Shown piece by piece: positions 1-6,539 of a DNA stretch of 32,210 nucleotides. A model generated the notes under the pieces. That model saw only the letters and a program-made list of their open reading frames with translations, made no database searches and was not told the DNA's origin. How positions within the stretch are numbered: the first letter of the stretch is position 1; every line of letters starts with the position of its first letter. The translations under genes and the position numbers were made by a program. The stretch comes from CAWBKV01 sp041946675 (GTDB lineage Archaea; Halobacteriota; Methanosarcinia; Methanotrichales; Methanotrichaceae): contig JBHGAU010000025.1 in the NCBI GenBank assembly GCA_041946675.1, forward strand, positions 1 through 32,210. The letters are read 5' to 3'.

Positions 1-114
1 CTGGGATAGCCAGGATCTTCTCCATCGTTCACTCTACGGAAGAATGCCTGATATGCAAGATTGAGGCAGAAGCTTCTTGGTTTCATAGTAGGAGATAGGT
101 TCACCAGTAGCAAA
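1..114 (-). pseudogene. Decayed IS200/IS605-type tnpB fragment, runs off the left edge
   Basis: Two minus-strand reading frames give adjacent pieces that look like the N-terminal half of a TnpB (OrfB) protein. From about 114 one frame reads TGEPISYYETKKLLPQ, resembling the SYY-x-x-KKLLP segment. From about 62 to the edge another frame reads NLAYQAFFRRVNDGEDPGYP, resembling the AFxxFFRRVKxGExPGYPRFK segment. Normal TnpB has some 20-30 residues between these blocks, so a deletion with a frame change is inferred near 62-75. The true N-terminus is also missing, because the stop codon of the neighbouring regulator lies immediately upstream in the same frame. It is called a remnant; how much survives beyond the window cannot be seen. 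Confidence 0.7.
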
Positions 115-384
115 CTATGCATCCGAATATAGATGGTCCATCACCACTTGAAACTGCCCGAGCTTCTCTTGCAGATCCAGTCCTTTTGATGTCGTTTTAT
201 ATATGGTCCTGGAACCGTCAGTGATGGCTTCAACGAATCCATTTCTCGTCAGATTATCCAAATAGCGGTTTCCTATTACGGAGTTCAGATTAGCCCTGTA
301 TATGACCTTAGTCTTGCTTGCGCCTTCTCTGCATATTTTAAGGATCTGTGATGTAACCACATTTGTATTTCTTCTTTTGGACAT
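115..384 (-). CDS. Small winged-helix DNA-binding regulator (89 aa)
   Basis: The protein begins MSKRRNTNVVTSQILKICREG and has the layout of the stand-alone archaeal winged-helix proteins: an N-terminal helix, a helix-turn-helix (about residues 15-45, NLNSVIGNRYLDNLTRNGFVEA), then a beta wing with ITDGSRTIYKTTSKG and a C-terminal dimerisation helix. The wing motif YKTTxKG is characteristic of this group, often annotated as a winged HTH or predicted transcriptional regulator. The ATG at 384 was chosen because GGAGGG lies 8 nt upstream. A longer reading frame extends further upstream but has no Shine-Dalgarno and its N-terminal part looks non-coding. The gene ends exactly at the tnpB remnant. 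Its target is unknown. Confidence 0.75.
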   Translation of the reverse strand: MSKRRNTNVVTSQILKICREGASKTKVIYRANLNSVIGNRYLDNLTRNGFVEAITDGSRTIYKTTSKGLDLQEKLGQFQVVMDHLYSDA

Positions 385-961
385 ATCATTATCCCTCCCT
401 GGAATGTAATTTCGCCATATTACACTATCCAGGCTTATTGCCTCAAGGAGGAAGCTTGTGGATTTGGGCTTGGGCATCAAGCCCGAGCTCAACACAGCCC
501 TCCCGCGGATTAACATCATAATTGTGGGTGGCAAGGAAGAATGCCGGATCACGAGTGCATTTTTTGGGATCATCGCCTGCAGTTGTTGTAGAGCTCAAGG
601 ACGGCGCTATTAAACCTGCTGCTGGAGGTGGGTTCAGGTATTTCATCTCCCTTACCATGAAAACTGCTATAGTGCCATTAGAACATATAGACGATTATTC
701 CAATTTTAAATCCGTAAATTAGACAGAAGCATAAAGAGGACATACTCTAATCATTCATCACTACTTATAGCAGGCAGTATCTGCATACATCGATAGCACA
801 CAAGGTTATGCAGACCCAATCATTTATATCTATCATTTTAATAAATGTCATTAGGCGTGAATTGTCCTATCTTTGAGGATCATCAGCATTTACCTGTTGA
901 CCTGATATGTTTAAATCGGATCAATGCCGCAAGCTTATGCAATATTGGCAGGTCGTGAAGC
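385..961. other. Intergenic region with a possible promoter
   Basis: About 580 bases hold no convincing gene. Short open frames exist on both strands between 443 and 722 but neither reads like a conserved protein. A good archaeal TATA element (TTTATATC, 823-830) and a second (TTTAAATC, around 909-917) sit upstream of the small membrane protein that starts at 962, and could be its promoters. The part nearest the regulator may be decayed mobile-element DNA, but I cannot show this. Confidence 0.4.
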
Positions 962-1090
962 ATGACGCCTGAAGAAAAAAGCAATGAAGTCAGGGAGATA
1001 GTTCGGGAAATGAGCAGAATGACCAACAAGATTCTGATTCTGGCGGTCATCCTTGTTCTGGCAATCTATTACTACTTCAGCCATCTGTAA
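962..1090 (+). CDS. Small single-pass membrane protein (42 aa)
   Basis: A short reading frame from ATG to TAA encodes a charged, amphipathic N-terminal half (MTPEEKSNEVREIVREMSRM) followed by one clear transmembrane helix (residues about 23-41, NKILILAVILVLAIYYYFSH) with almost no tail. This tail-anchored layout, and a hydrophilic half rich in Glu and Arg, is unlikely by chance in non-coding DNA. The Shine-Dalgarno is weak; TATA-like elements lie upstream near 823 and 909. No family is recognised. It stands alone between the regulator and a convergent secreted-protein gene. A role as a small membrane regulator or as a stabiliser of a larger complex would be a guess. Confidence 0.6.
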   Translation: MTPEEKSNEVREIVREMSRMTNKILILAVILVLAIYYYFSHL

Positions 1091-1124
1091 TCTGAGAGGC
1101 ATATATAAAAAAGGATATCTGGGT

Positions 1125-1631
1125 TTAAACTCTGAAGCTGAAGGTCTTATTGGCGAGCTGTTGCCCATTCTGGATATAATACAATTTAAGTGTATACGTT
1201 CCTGTTATCCAAGTATATTGTTTGCCGTTATATGAGGTTGGGACCAATGAGATCCAATAATCGCAGTTGGGTGATTGGCCAACAGCAATTGAAGAGATGG
1301 GGAAGACATCTTTTATGATAACAGCCGCCCCGTAAGGAGGTACCATTTGCGTATCTATTTTAAAATTGGATGCGCCGAGTCCGCAAATATCCTTCTGCGT
1401 CGCCGGAGATACAACGCTGACACTTATGTTTACCGGCTTGCTGTTGCCTGGAGAAGCAGGGGCTATCTTGATCAAGGCAATATTGATATAAGGCGCAAGT
1501 AGCTGCGGTTTCACTCCAGGCTTTACCTGAGCAGAGCTGCCAGGATTAACAGATAGCGGAGCTGCATTGACTATATTTGCTATCAGAAAAATCATCATTG
1601 CAAAAACCAGTAAATTTTTTGACTTTTTCAT
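1125..1631 (-). CDS. Secreted protein of unknown function (168 aa)
   Basis: A signal peptide is evident: KK at positions 2-3, a hydrophobic core LLVFAMMIFLIANIV, and a likely cleavage after NAA near residue 24. The mature part is rich in Pro, Ser, Val and beta-forming residues and looks like a single beta-sandwich. Two cysteines (in DICGLG and NCDYWI) could form a disulphide outside the cell. The C-terminus, TYTLKLYYIQNGQQLANKTFSFRV, resembles the last strands of an Ig-like fold. The start is supported by GAGGGTG 7 nt before the ATG. It is convergent with the small membrane protein. No named family is recognised; a cell-surface role is inferred only from export. Confidence 0.8.
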   Translation of the reverse strand: MKKSKNLLVFAMMIFLIANIVNAAPLSVNPGSSAQVKPGVKPQLLAPYINIALIKIAPASPGNSKPVNISVSVVSPATQKDICGLGASNFKIDTQMVPPYGAAVIIKDVFPISSIAVGQSPNCDYWISLVPTSYNGKQYTWITGTYTLKLYYIQNGQQLANKTFSFRV

Positions 1632-1844
1632 GTACTGACACCCTCTTTTACCAGTATCTTAAGCGAATTCTTTCCTGAAACATGCCAGAACTGGCCCTCC
1701 GTAAAGTCACTGGACATGTCATTTAGGTACAGTCCTAACTAACAGTTGCATATTTAGCGTTTTGGGATATAGCCTGCGAAAGAATAAGCAATTATAGTAT
1801 AACCGATGTGAGATCACTGTAAGCAATTGCTGAGCGGTTGTATT

Positions 1845-2717
1845 ATGAAGCGATATAGTATATCCTTTGAGCTGCTATCGAGCGTAGCATTAGCTCTTAT
1901 TCTGGCTAGCCTTCTGATTCAAGGAGCTACGGCATTAAACGCGAATAGTTCAAACGAATCTCGAAATCAATCCCCTGCTGTAAGCCAGGGGACTTTATGG
2001 AATTTCATCCAGGCGGAAGCAGCCTTGAACTCCAACCTGACCAGAATCGATGCGGCTCTGGCCAATGCATCCTCCAACCTATCTAAGATAGGCCTTCAAG
2101 GATCGAAAGCAGAGGCAATCCTTCAGGACTTAACCACGGCAGAGCCGACACAGATCGACTGCATCACAGTGGGTTTAAATGGTTCCATTCTGGAGGTTAA
2201 GCCTGACGAGTACGCCTATGTGAAAGGAAAGGATATCGGATATCAGGAGCATATAAAAGAGCTCTTTACTACCACGCGCCCTGTGGGCATGGCGTACATA
2301 AAGACTGTGGAAGGCTTCTATGCTGCGGACTTCGCTGTCCCGGTCTTCGATGAGAATGGATGCCTTATCGGGGCTACCACGATGTTGATCAATGCCTCGG
2401 AATTCATGGACCGCATCTTGGCTCCGTATCAGCCGGGGAACGGCACCAAGATCTGGGTTATGCAGCCTGACGGCTTCATTCTATATGAGGCCGATGTCAG
2501 CCAGATAGGTCTGAATGCCTTTGATGCTCCTATATTCAACCAGTTCCCTGACCTAATAGCCTTGGCTGGGAGGATCAAGGCAGAGAGATCTGGTTATGGG
2601 ACTTATGAGTTCTATAATGACCAGCATACCCAAAAGATAAAAAAGGGGCTATACTGGACGACGGTCTACCATCAGGGAACGCCGATAAGGCTGTTGCTCA
2701 CTTTGGAAATGGCCTGA
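1845..2717 (+). CDS. Secreted or membrane-anchored Cache (PDC-like) sensor-domain protein
   Basis: An N-terminal hydrophobic segment (residues about 10-31, LLSSVALALILASLLIQG) exports or anchors the protein. Next is an Asn/Ser-rich, predicted helical stretch, then a Cache/PDC-like domain (about residues 90-240). The domain is recognisable from the sequence ITVGLNGSILEVKPDEY, the block YVKGKDIGYQEHI, RPVGMAYIKTVEGFYAADFAVPV and the segment FDENGCLIGATTMLI. Such domains usually bind small ligands as the outer half of chemoreceptors or sensor kinases. Here no transmembrane exit or signalling domain follows, so this is an orphan extracellular sensor or binding protein. The ATG at 1845 is preferred over an in-frame TTG at 1827; neither has a strong Shine-Dalgarno. 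Confidence 0.8.
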   Translation: MKRYSISFELLSSVALALILASLLIQGATALNANSSNESRNQSPAVSQGTLWNFIQAEAALNSNLTRIDAALANASSNLSKIGLQGSKAEAILQDLTTAEPTQIDCITVGLNGSILEVKPDEYAYVKGKDIGYQEHIKELFTTTRPVGMAYIKTVEGFYAADFAVPVFDENGCLIGATTMLINASEFMDRILAPYQPGNGTKIWVMQPDGFILYEADVSQIGLNAFDAPIFNQFPDLIALAGRIKAERSGYGTYEFYNDQHTQKIKKGLYWTTVYHQGTPIRLLLTLEMA

Positions 2718-2841
2718 AATATTAAATCCTGTAGCGTGGCTTTTGGTGAAACCAACTCGTGGGAGCGTTCTGATTAGTTCTAAGTAATTCGGAGCAGCTC
2801 TGAATAACTGGCTCCTCCAAAGGCCATAGACCGGTTTATTT

Positions 2842-2860
2842 ATTTGGCGATTGGCCAAAT
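2842..2860. repeat. Small perfect hairpin (7-bp arms, 5-nt loop)
   Basis: ATTTGGC and GCCAAAT form a perfect inverted repeat around GATTG. It lies between the Cache gene and the convergent small gene at 2913-3173, so it could be a transcription end for either or a protein-binding site. There is no long T tract. Confidence 0.4.
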
Positions 2861-2912
2861 TGCTGCATAGCGAATTTAGAGCGCTACTTAAGCTTATTTC
2901 GCCTTTGATAAT

Positions 2913-3173
2913 TCAGGCAGACCATCTAACTGGTGCCTCCGCAAGATATGCCCGAGCTGCATGTGGGTCGCTCCACAGCTCGTCTATCCTTTGCTCAGCC
3001 ATCTCCCAAATTACATCGTCTACTCCGAACTCATCATCCCTCGTCTGCCACCATGCGAGACAGATATCAGCGGCCAGATTGCAAGCATCCACATCAGATA
3101 ATTGGATTGAGGCGCAAAGCTTCTCGCCTATGCACTCACCAGCCGATGCTCTGGTGCAACGATCACAGGCCAT
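2913..3173 (-). CDS. Hypothetical small acidic protein (86 aa)
   Basis: The frame encodes an acidic, tryptophan-containing helical protein: an N-terminal CDRC pair, then DACNLAADICLAWWQ, DVIWEMAEQRIDELW and HAARAYLAEAPVRW. Codon choice and composition look like the neighbouring genes, whereas the overlapping + strand frame is Ser/Ala-rich and looks like a shadow. A stop codon lies just upstream in frame, so the ATG at 3173 is the only sensible start, although no Shine-Dalgarno is visible. It follows the metallophosphoesterase by 63 nt on the same strand and may be co-transcribed. No family is recognised. Confidence 0.5.
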   Translation of the reverse strand: MACDRCTRASAGECIGEKLCASIQLSDVDACNLAADICLAWWQTRDDEFGVDDVIWEMAEQRIDELWSDPHAARAYLAEAPVRWSA

Positions 3174-3236
3174 ATCTGTCCATATATGCCGTATTGCTCA
3201 AAAAGGTTGTCATGGAGAAGTTGCCGCCATTATAGA

Positions 3237-3905
3237 TTATGGCTCAATCCATTTGACTCCTATATCTTCATCTATCTCCACAAGCGCTGCATAGCCTCTG
3301 CGGAGTTCTCCAACATTAATTATCTTTGTTTTTCCTATCGCGGCCTCGCCTCTATCCTCGTGGATGTGGCCGCACATGAGCAGATCTGGCTGAAATTCCT
3401 CGATGAATCTGCGCAGACCGAGCGAGCCTGAGATCTCGCCGTTATACAACTTATCCCTCGCGCCGTGCGGGGGCTGATGGGTCAATACAATCTTTCGCTT
3501 CAAACCTGCAATCTTCTCATAAAGTGCCGCCAGAGACTCATGGATCTCCTCATTCGAATGGTAATACCTGGCAGGGTCGCCGAGCCTTCTTGGATTGCTC
3601 GGCACTATCCCGCCCATCCCGATAAAGCCGCAGTCTTCGAACACAAATGAACTGCGATGAATCATCTCAAGTGTTGCATCTCTCCAAATCTGCGGCACCA
3701 CATCCTTATGATCCATGTTTCCTGGAACTATCAGTACTGTCGGGCTAAGCCTTGCCAGGGCTTCAGCAACAGGCAGCGCACGCTCTGGGCCGCTGCCGTT
3801 ATGGAGATCCCCACAGCAAGCGATAAGGTCGACATTTGTCTTCAGTGAGCCGAGCATCTCAGCTCTGTCATGAAGATCGGCAATACCAAGAATCTTTAGG
3901 GACAT
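3237..3905 (-). CDS. Calcineurin-like metallophosphoesterase (222 aa)
   Basis: All five metal-binding blocks of the calcineurin-like phosphoesterase fold are present in order: D10-x-H12 (GIADLHD), GD33-x-H35 (CCGDLHN), GN63-x-D-H66, the histidine of LTHQPPHG, and GH-x-H in MCGHIHEDRG. The enzyme should bind two metal ions and hydrolyse a phosphomonoester or diester. The compact 222-residue form, with the HQPP and GHIHE spacing, resembles archaeal YfcE/UPF0025-like proteins; the substrate cannot be told. It is cytoplasmic, with no signal peptide. The ATG at 3905 follows an A/T-rich promoter-like stretch (TTTAAAAATAAATA) and has no clear Shine-Dalgarno. Confidence 0.88.
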   Translation of the reverse strand: MSLKILGIADLHDRAEMLGSLKTNVDLIACCGDLHNGSGPERALPVAEALARLSPTVLIVPGNMDHKDVVPQIWRDATLEMIHRSSFVFEDCGFIGMGGIVPSNPRRLGDPARYYHSNEEIHESLAALYEKIAGLKRKIVLTHQPPHGARDKLYNGEISGSLGLRRFIEEFQPDLLMCGHIHEDRGEAAIGKTKIINVGELRRGYAALVEIDEDIGVKWIEP

Positions 3906-3973
3906 AGCATCGATTCTATGATTGCATCTATTTATTTTTAAATATAATACCTCTCACTCCGATGGAAGTGGAT

Positions 3974-4378
3974 TTAAGGGGTTTCCGGAGGCGATGCAGC
4001 CGATTTCTGGGATTTCGGTATATCTGGGCCCTGTTTGATAACGGCCTCATCAAAGTCAACCTCACCTGTTCTGACCTTTCCTGACTTCTCTACTGGCGAC
4101 ACGAAGATCCTGCCATCACCGAACTTCCCTGTCCTTGCGGAGTCACAGATGGTTTTCATGACCTGATCTACATACTCATCGTGGACAAACATCTCAAGCT
4201 TGAGCTTGGGGAGAAGGTCCACCTCCATTGTGCCTCCCCTATACTGAAGCTTTATTCCCTTCTGCTCTCCTCTTCCGAGCACCTCAGCGATAGTCATTGC
4301 AACGAACCCATTTTCTTCAAGGGCCTTCTTGACATGCTCAAGCCTTTCAGGCCTTATTACCGCCTCTATCTTCTTCAA
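3974..4378 (-). CDS. glnK: PII nitrogen regulatory protein GlnK, paired with amt1
   Basis: This is a PII signal protein: KKIEAVIRPERLEHVKKAL at the start, the T-loop region GRGEQKGIKLQYRGG, the LLPKLKLE strand and the C-terminal GDGRIFVSPVE block that contacts nucleotide. PII trimers bind ATP/ADP and 2-oxoglutarate and block the Amt channel by inserting the T-loop. The tyrosine usually at T-loop position 51 is replaced here (RGGTMEVDLLPK), so uridylylation there is not possible, and a charged tail of about 25 residues is added. The start is a TTG with GAGGCGAT upstream. It follows amt1 by 88 nt on the same strand, the normal partner. Confidence 0.93.
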   Translation of the reverse strand: MKKIEAVIRPERLEHVKKALEENGFVAMTIAEVLGRGEQKGIKLQYRGGTMEVDLLPKLKLEMFVHDEYVDQVMKTICDSARTGKFGDGRIFVSPVEKSGKVRTGEVDFDEAVIKQGPDIPKSQKSAASPPETP

Positions 4379-4388
4379 TGTGATCGCC

Positions 4389-4430
4389 TCATGCAGTTCA
4401 TATCATGCGGTTCATCTTATGCGATTCATC
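4389..4430. repeat. Three imperfect ~14-bp tandem repeats between amt1 and glnK1
   Basis: TCATGCAGTTCAT, ATCATGCGGTTCATC and TTATGCGATTCATC follow one another directly (consensus about WTCATGCGRTTCATC) inside the 88-nt gap upstream of the glnK start. They fall on the transcribed leader of glnK1 and could bind a regulator or set the amt:glnK expression ratio. Confidence 0.5.
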
Positions 4431-4466
4431 TTATATGTCCGCTTATCCATCAATTCCATGCATAAT

Positions 4467-5675
4467 TCAGGCATATGCCTTCTCGCCGTGTTGGGAGATA
4501 TCGAGCCCTACGTACTCTTCCTCCTCGCTCACCCTAAGGCCTATGACCGAATCAACGATCTTTGCCAGCACAAACGTCATCACGAATGCGTATATCACAG
4601 ATGCTCCTGCAGCCGCAATTTGAACCATGAACTGGTAGCTGTTTCCATATAGCAGCCCAGAGAAGCTGTTGATGGCAGGGCTTGCGAATATGCCCGTCGC
4701 TATTGCTCCCCATAGACCGCCGGTGCCGTGTACCGCCCAGGCATCGCAGCTCTCATCAAGCCCTCTGCCGACGCGGAAGAGCAGAGCTGTGTAGCACAGG
4801 ATTCCAGCTATGCCGCCAATGACTACTGCGGCCATCATATCGACGTAGCCTGCTGCAGGTGTTATGGCTACCAATCCTGCTATAGCTCCGCTGACCATTC
4901 CGAGAGCGCTCGGCTTTCCCTTTATCCAGCTTGCCGCCATCCATGTCAATGCGCCCGCTGCAGCAGCAGTGTTCGTCACGGCGAAGGCTGAAGCCGCCAG
5001 GCCATTTGCAGCTAGAGCAGACCCGGAATTAAACCCGAACCATCCGAACCAGAGGAGGCCAGCGCCTATCATAGCCATTGGAATGTTATGGGGCTCCATA
5101 ACATATGACCCGAAGCCGATCCTCTTGCCTATCACCAGCGCTATGGCCAGTGCAGAGAAGCCTGAGCTTATATGCACGACCGTTCCGCCTGCAAAGTCCA
5201 GTGCTCCTAGCTGAGCAGACCAGCCTCCAGCCCAGACCCAGTGAGCCAGAGGGTCGTAGACAATGGTCGTCCAGAGCAGGGCCAGCACTATGAAGGAGCT
5301 GAGCTTGACCCTCTCAGCCACTGCTGAAGTGAGTATGGCAAGTGTCACTGCAGCGAACACAAGTTGGAACATCATATAGACCAGATGTGGAATATTCCCG
5401 GCTAGAGGCGCTGGGTCCATGCCAACGCCGTGCATGCCGAGGAAATTTAACCCACCGATTATCCCTGAGATATCGGAGCCGAAGGCCAGGCTGTATCCGA
5501 AGAGCACCCACTGTACGGATGCCAGGGCAAAGGCCAGAAAAGAGAGGCCTATCATTGAGACGACGGTCTTGCTCCTGACGAGACCGCCGTAGAATAATCC
5601 TACACCTGGGGTCATCAGCATCACCAATGCCGTTGCCGCCAGAATCCATGCTGTGTCTCCACTGTTTAGAACCAA
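4467..5675 (-). CDS. amt: Ammonium transporter Amt (first copy)
   Basis: The 402-residue protein has about 11 membrane helices and the Amt/Mep signature. Conserved blocks include MTPGVGLFYGGLVRSK near the N-terminus, YDPLAHWVWAGGW, the family signature DFAGGTVVHISSG carrying the first pore histidine, FGWFGFNSGSALAAN, NTAAAAGALTW and AVHGTGGLWGAIATG with the second pore histidine. It conducts ammonium across the cytoplasmic membrane. The tail SEEEEYVGLDISQHGEKAYA matches that of the second copy. The start is a TTG preceded by AGGTGAG. A TATA-like element (GGTATATATT) lies about 115-125 nt upstream, near 5790-5800. I looked for GGAA-N6-TTCC or GGTA-N6-TACC NrpR operators and did not see one. 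Confidence 0.96.
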   Translation of the reverse strand: MVLNSGDTAWILAATALVMLMTPGVGLFYGGLVRSKTVVSMIGLSFLAFALASVQWVLFGYSLAFGSDISGIIGGLNFLGMHGVGMDPAPLAGNIPHLVYMMFQLVFAAVTLAILTSAVAERVKLSSFIVLALLWTTIVYDPLAHWVWAGGWSAQLGALDFAGGTVVHISSGFSALAIALVIGKRIGFGSYVMEPHNIPMAMIGAGLLWFGWFGFNSGSALAANGLAASAFAVTNTAAAAGALTWMAASWIKGKPSALGMVSGAIAGLVAITPAAGYVDMMAAVVIGGIAGILCYTALLFRVGRGLDESCDAWAVHGTGGLWGAIATGIFASPAINSFSGLLYGNSYQFMVQIAAAGASVIYAFVMTFVLAKIVDSVIGLRVSEEEEYVGLDISQHGEKAYA

Positions 5676-6133
5676 CTACCTCACCTTTGAGTTATTAACT
5701 TTATAGACCGGAAGCTTTTCAGTTGCACAACTCTCGGGCTTCGAGTGTTTGCCTTATGATCCAGAGCTAAGATGCCCGCTGAAGCTTCGCAATATATACC
5801 TAATTCTGGAAAGTTAAAAGGATATTTGATATAATTTCTGAATAGCTATGATCCAATATGATTCGCTATGAATCATTCATACAAAATAAGAACCGATATC
5901 AGGCCTGTCAATGGACTCGCCCATTTACATACCAAAGGTTTTAGAGCCATTTCCGGATTAGGTGATATGAAGCACGAGATGCTGAGAGCATTTGATCTAA
6001 AGTGAAGATAGGGAATGGCATAAAATATCCTTATGAAGATCCGTGGAGGATTGGACAGCGATATACTCACCTAATTGTGCCCAGTCCTATCCAATCTTCA
6101 TCATTCCTGCTTATTTGGTCATTCCGATAGGCT
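5676..6133. other. Intergenic region upstream of amt1
   Basis: This region holds the amt1 promoter (TATA-like GGTATATATT near 5790-5800 on the minus strand, and a closer CTATAAAG near 5696-5703) and one small + strand reading frame listed separately. The sequence from 6006 to 6133 lies downstream of the methyltransferase remnant and shows no recognisable feature. Confidence 0.4.
5868..6005 (+). CDS. Possible small ORF or gene remnant (45 aa)
   Basis: An open frame from ATG to TGA encodes a basic 45-residue peptide (MNHSYKIRTDIRPVNGLAHL, then KGFRAISGLGDMKHEMLRAF). It has a protein-like composition but no Shine-Dalgarno and no recognised family. It is divergent from amt1 and lies in a region that also holds a decayed gene, so it may be a remnant rather than a functional gene. 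Confidence 0.2.
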   Translation: MNHSYKIRTDIRPVNGLAHLHTKGFRAISGLGDMKHEMLRAFDLK

Positions 6134-6539
6134 TCATGGCGGCACTTCCAGCACACCCATCCCTACATATACATATCCGTCATTGAGCGGGCGCCTCTCC
6201 AGATATTTGTCTGAAATCTCCCGTATAAACAGCGGCCTCATGCCATCAGGGACCTGCTTGGTTATAGAGAGCCATGTAGTGCGGATGAACCTCCCGCCCG
6301 GCCCTCCCCGGCAGCATCAGATCCTTGTTTATCGGATCTGCTTTGATCTCCTCAAGGCCAGCTTGGTCCAGACATGCGTGATATTCTTCAGGGCCATAAA
6401 TTCCCTGAGCATTGAAGTGAAAGAACTCATTGGAGCAAGTCTATTTGGAGATCATTCGGAAAGGCTGCAAAAGCTCTTTGTCAGGGCCGAAGGATGCCCC
6501 AATGCCAGGCTCCTTCTTGGGATTTCTGCACTCTAGGAT
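6134..6539 (-). pseudogene. Decayed SAM-dependent methyltransferase fragment (C-terminal half)
   Basis: Reading the minus strand just after the kinase stop gives pieces that fit the C-terminal half of a class I (trans-aconitate methyltransferase-like) methyltransferase. One frame reads NEFFHFNAQGIYGPEEYHAC, then LDQAGLEEIKADPINKDLML. After a G-rich stretch near 6290-6311 the reading continues one frame over as RFIRTTWLSITKQVPDGMRP, then FIREISDKYLERRPLNDGYV, ending at TGA (6134-6136). An in-frame TAG sits at 6441-6443. The SAM-binding N-terminal half is missing because the kinase coding sequence begins there. With at least one frameshift, one stop and a truncation, it is not functional. The overlapping + strand 153-codon frame is its shadow. 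Confidence 0.7.

Noticed and set aside
443..658. Minus-strand frame with HNYDVNPREG, faintly like a TnpB C-terminal DxN motif
   Set aside because: The zinc-finger cysteines and the rest of the RuvC domain are absent, and it lies on the wrong side of the tnpB N-terminal fragment for a single element.
2649..2858. 69-codon minus-strand frame overlapping the Cache gene end
   Set aside because: No Shine-Dalgarno, its first codons lie in a hairpin, and half of it is antisense to a real gene.
2851..3294. 147-codon + strand open frame
   Set aside because: Ser/Ala-rich and overlaps both the better minus-strand 86-aa gene and the end of the metallophosphoesterase; treated as a shadow.
5676..5830. NrpR operator upstream of amt1
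   Set aside because: No GGAA-N6-TTCC or GGTA-N6-TACC palindrome was found by eye.
6075..6536. 153-codon + strand open frame
   Set aside because: It lies antisense to coding-quality methyltransferase fragments on the minus strand and its own sequence shows no protein-like pattern.
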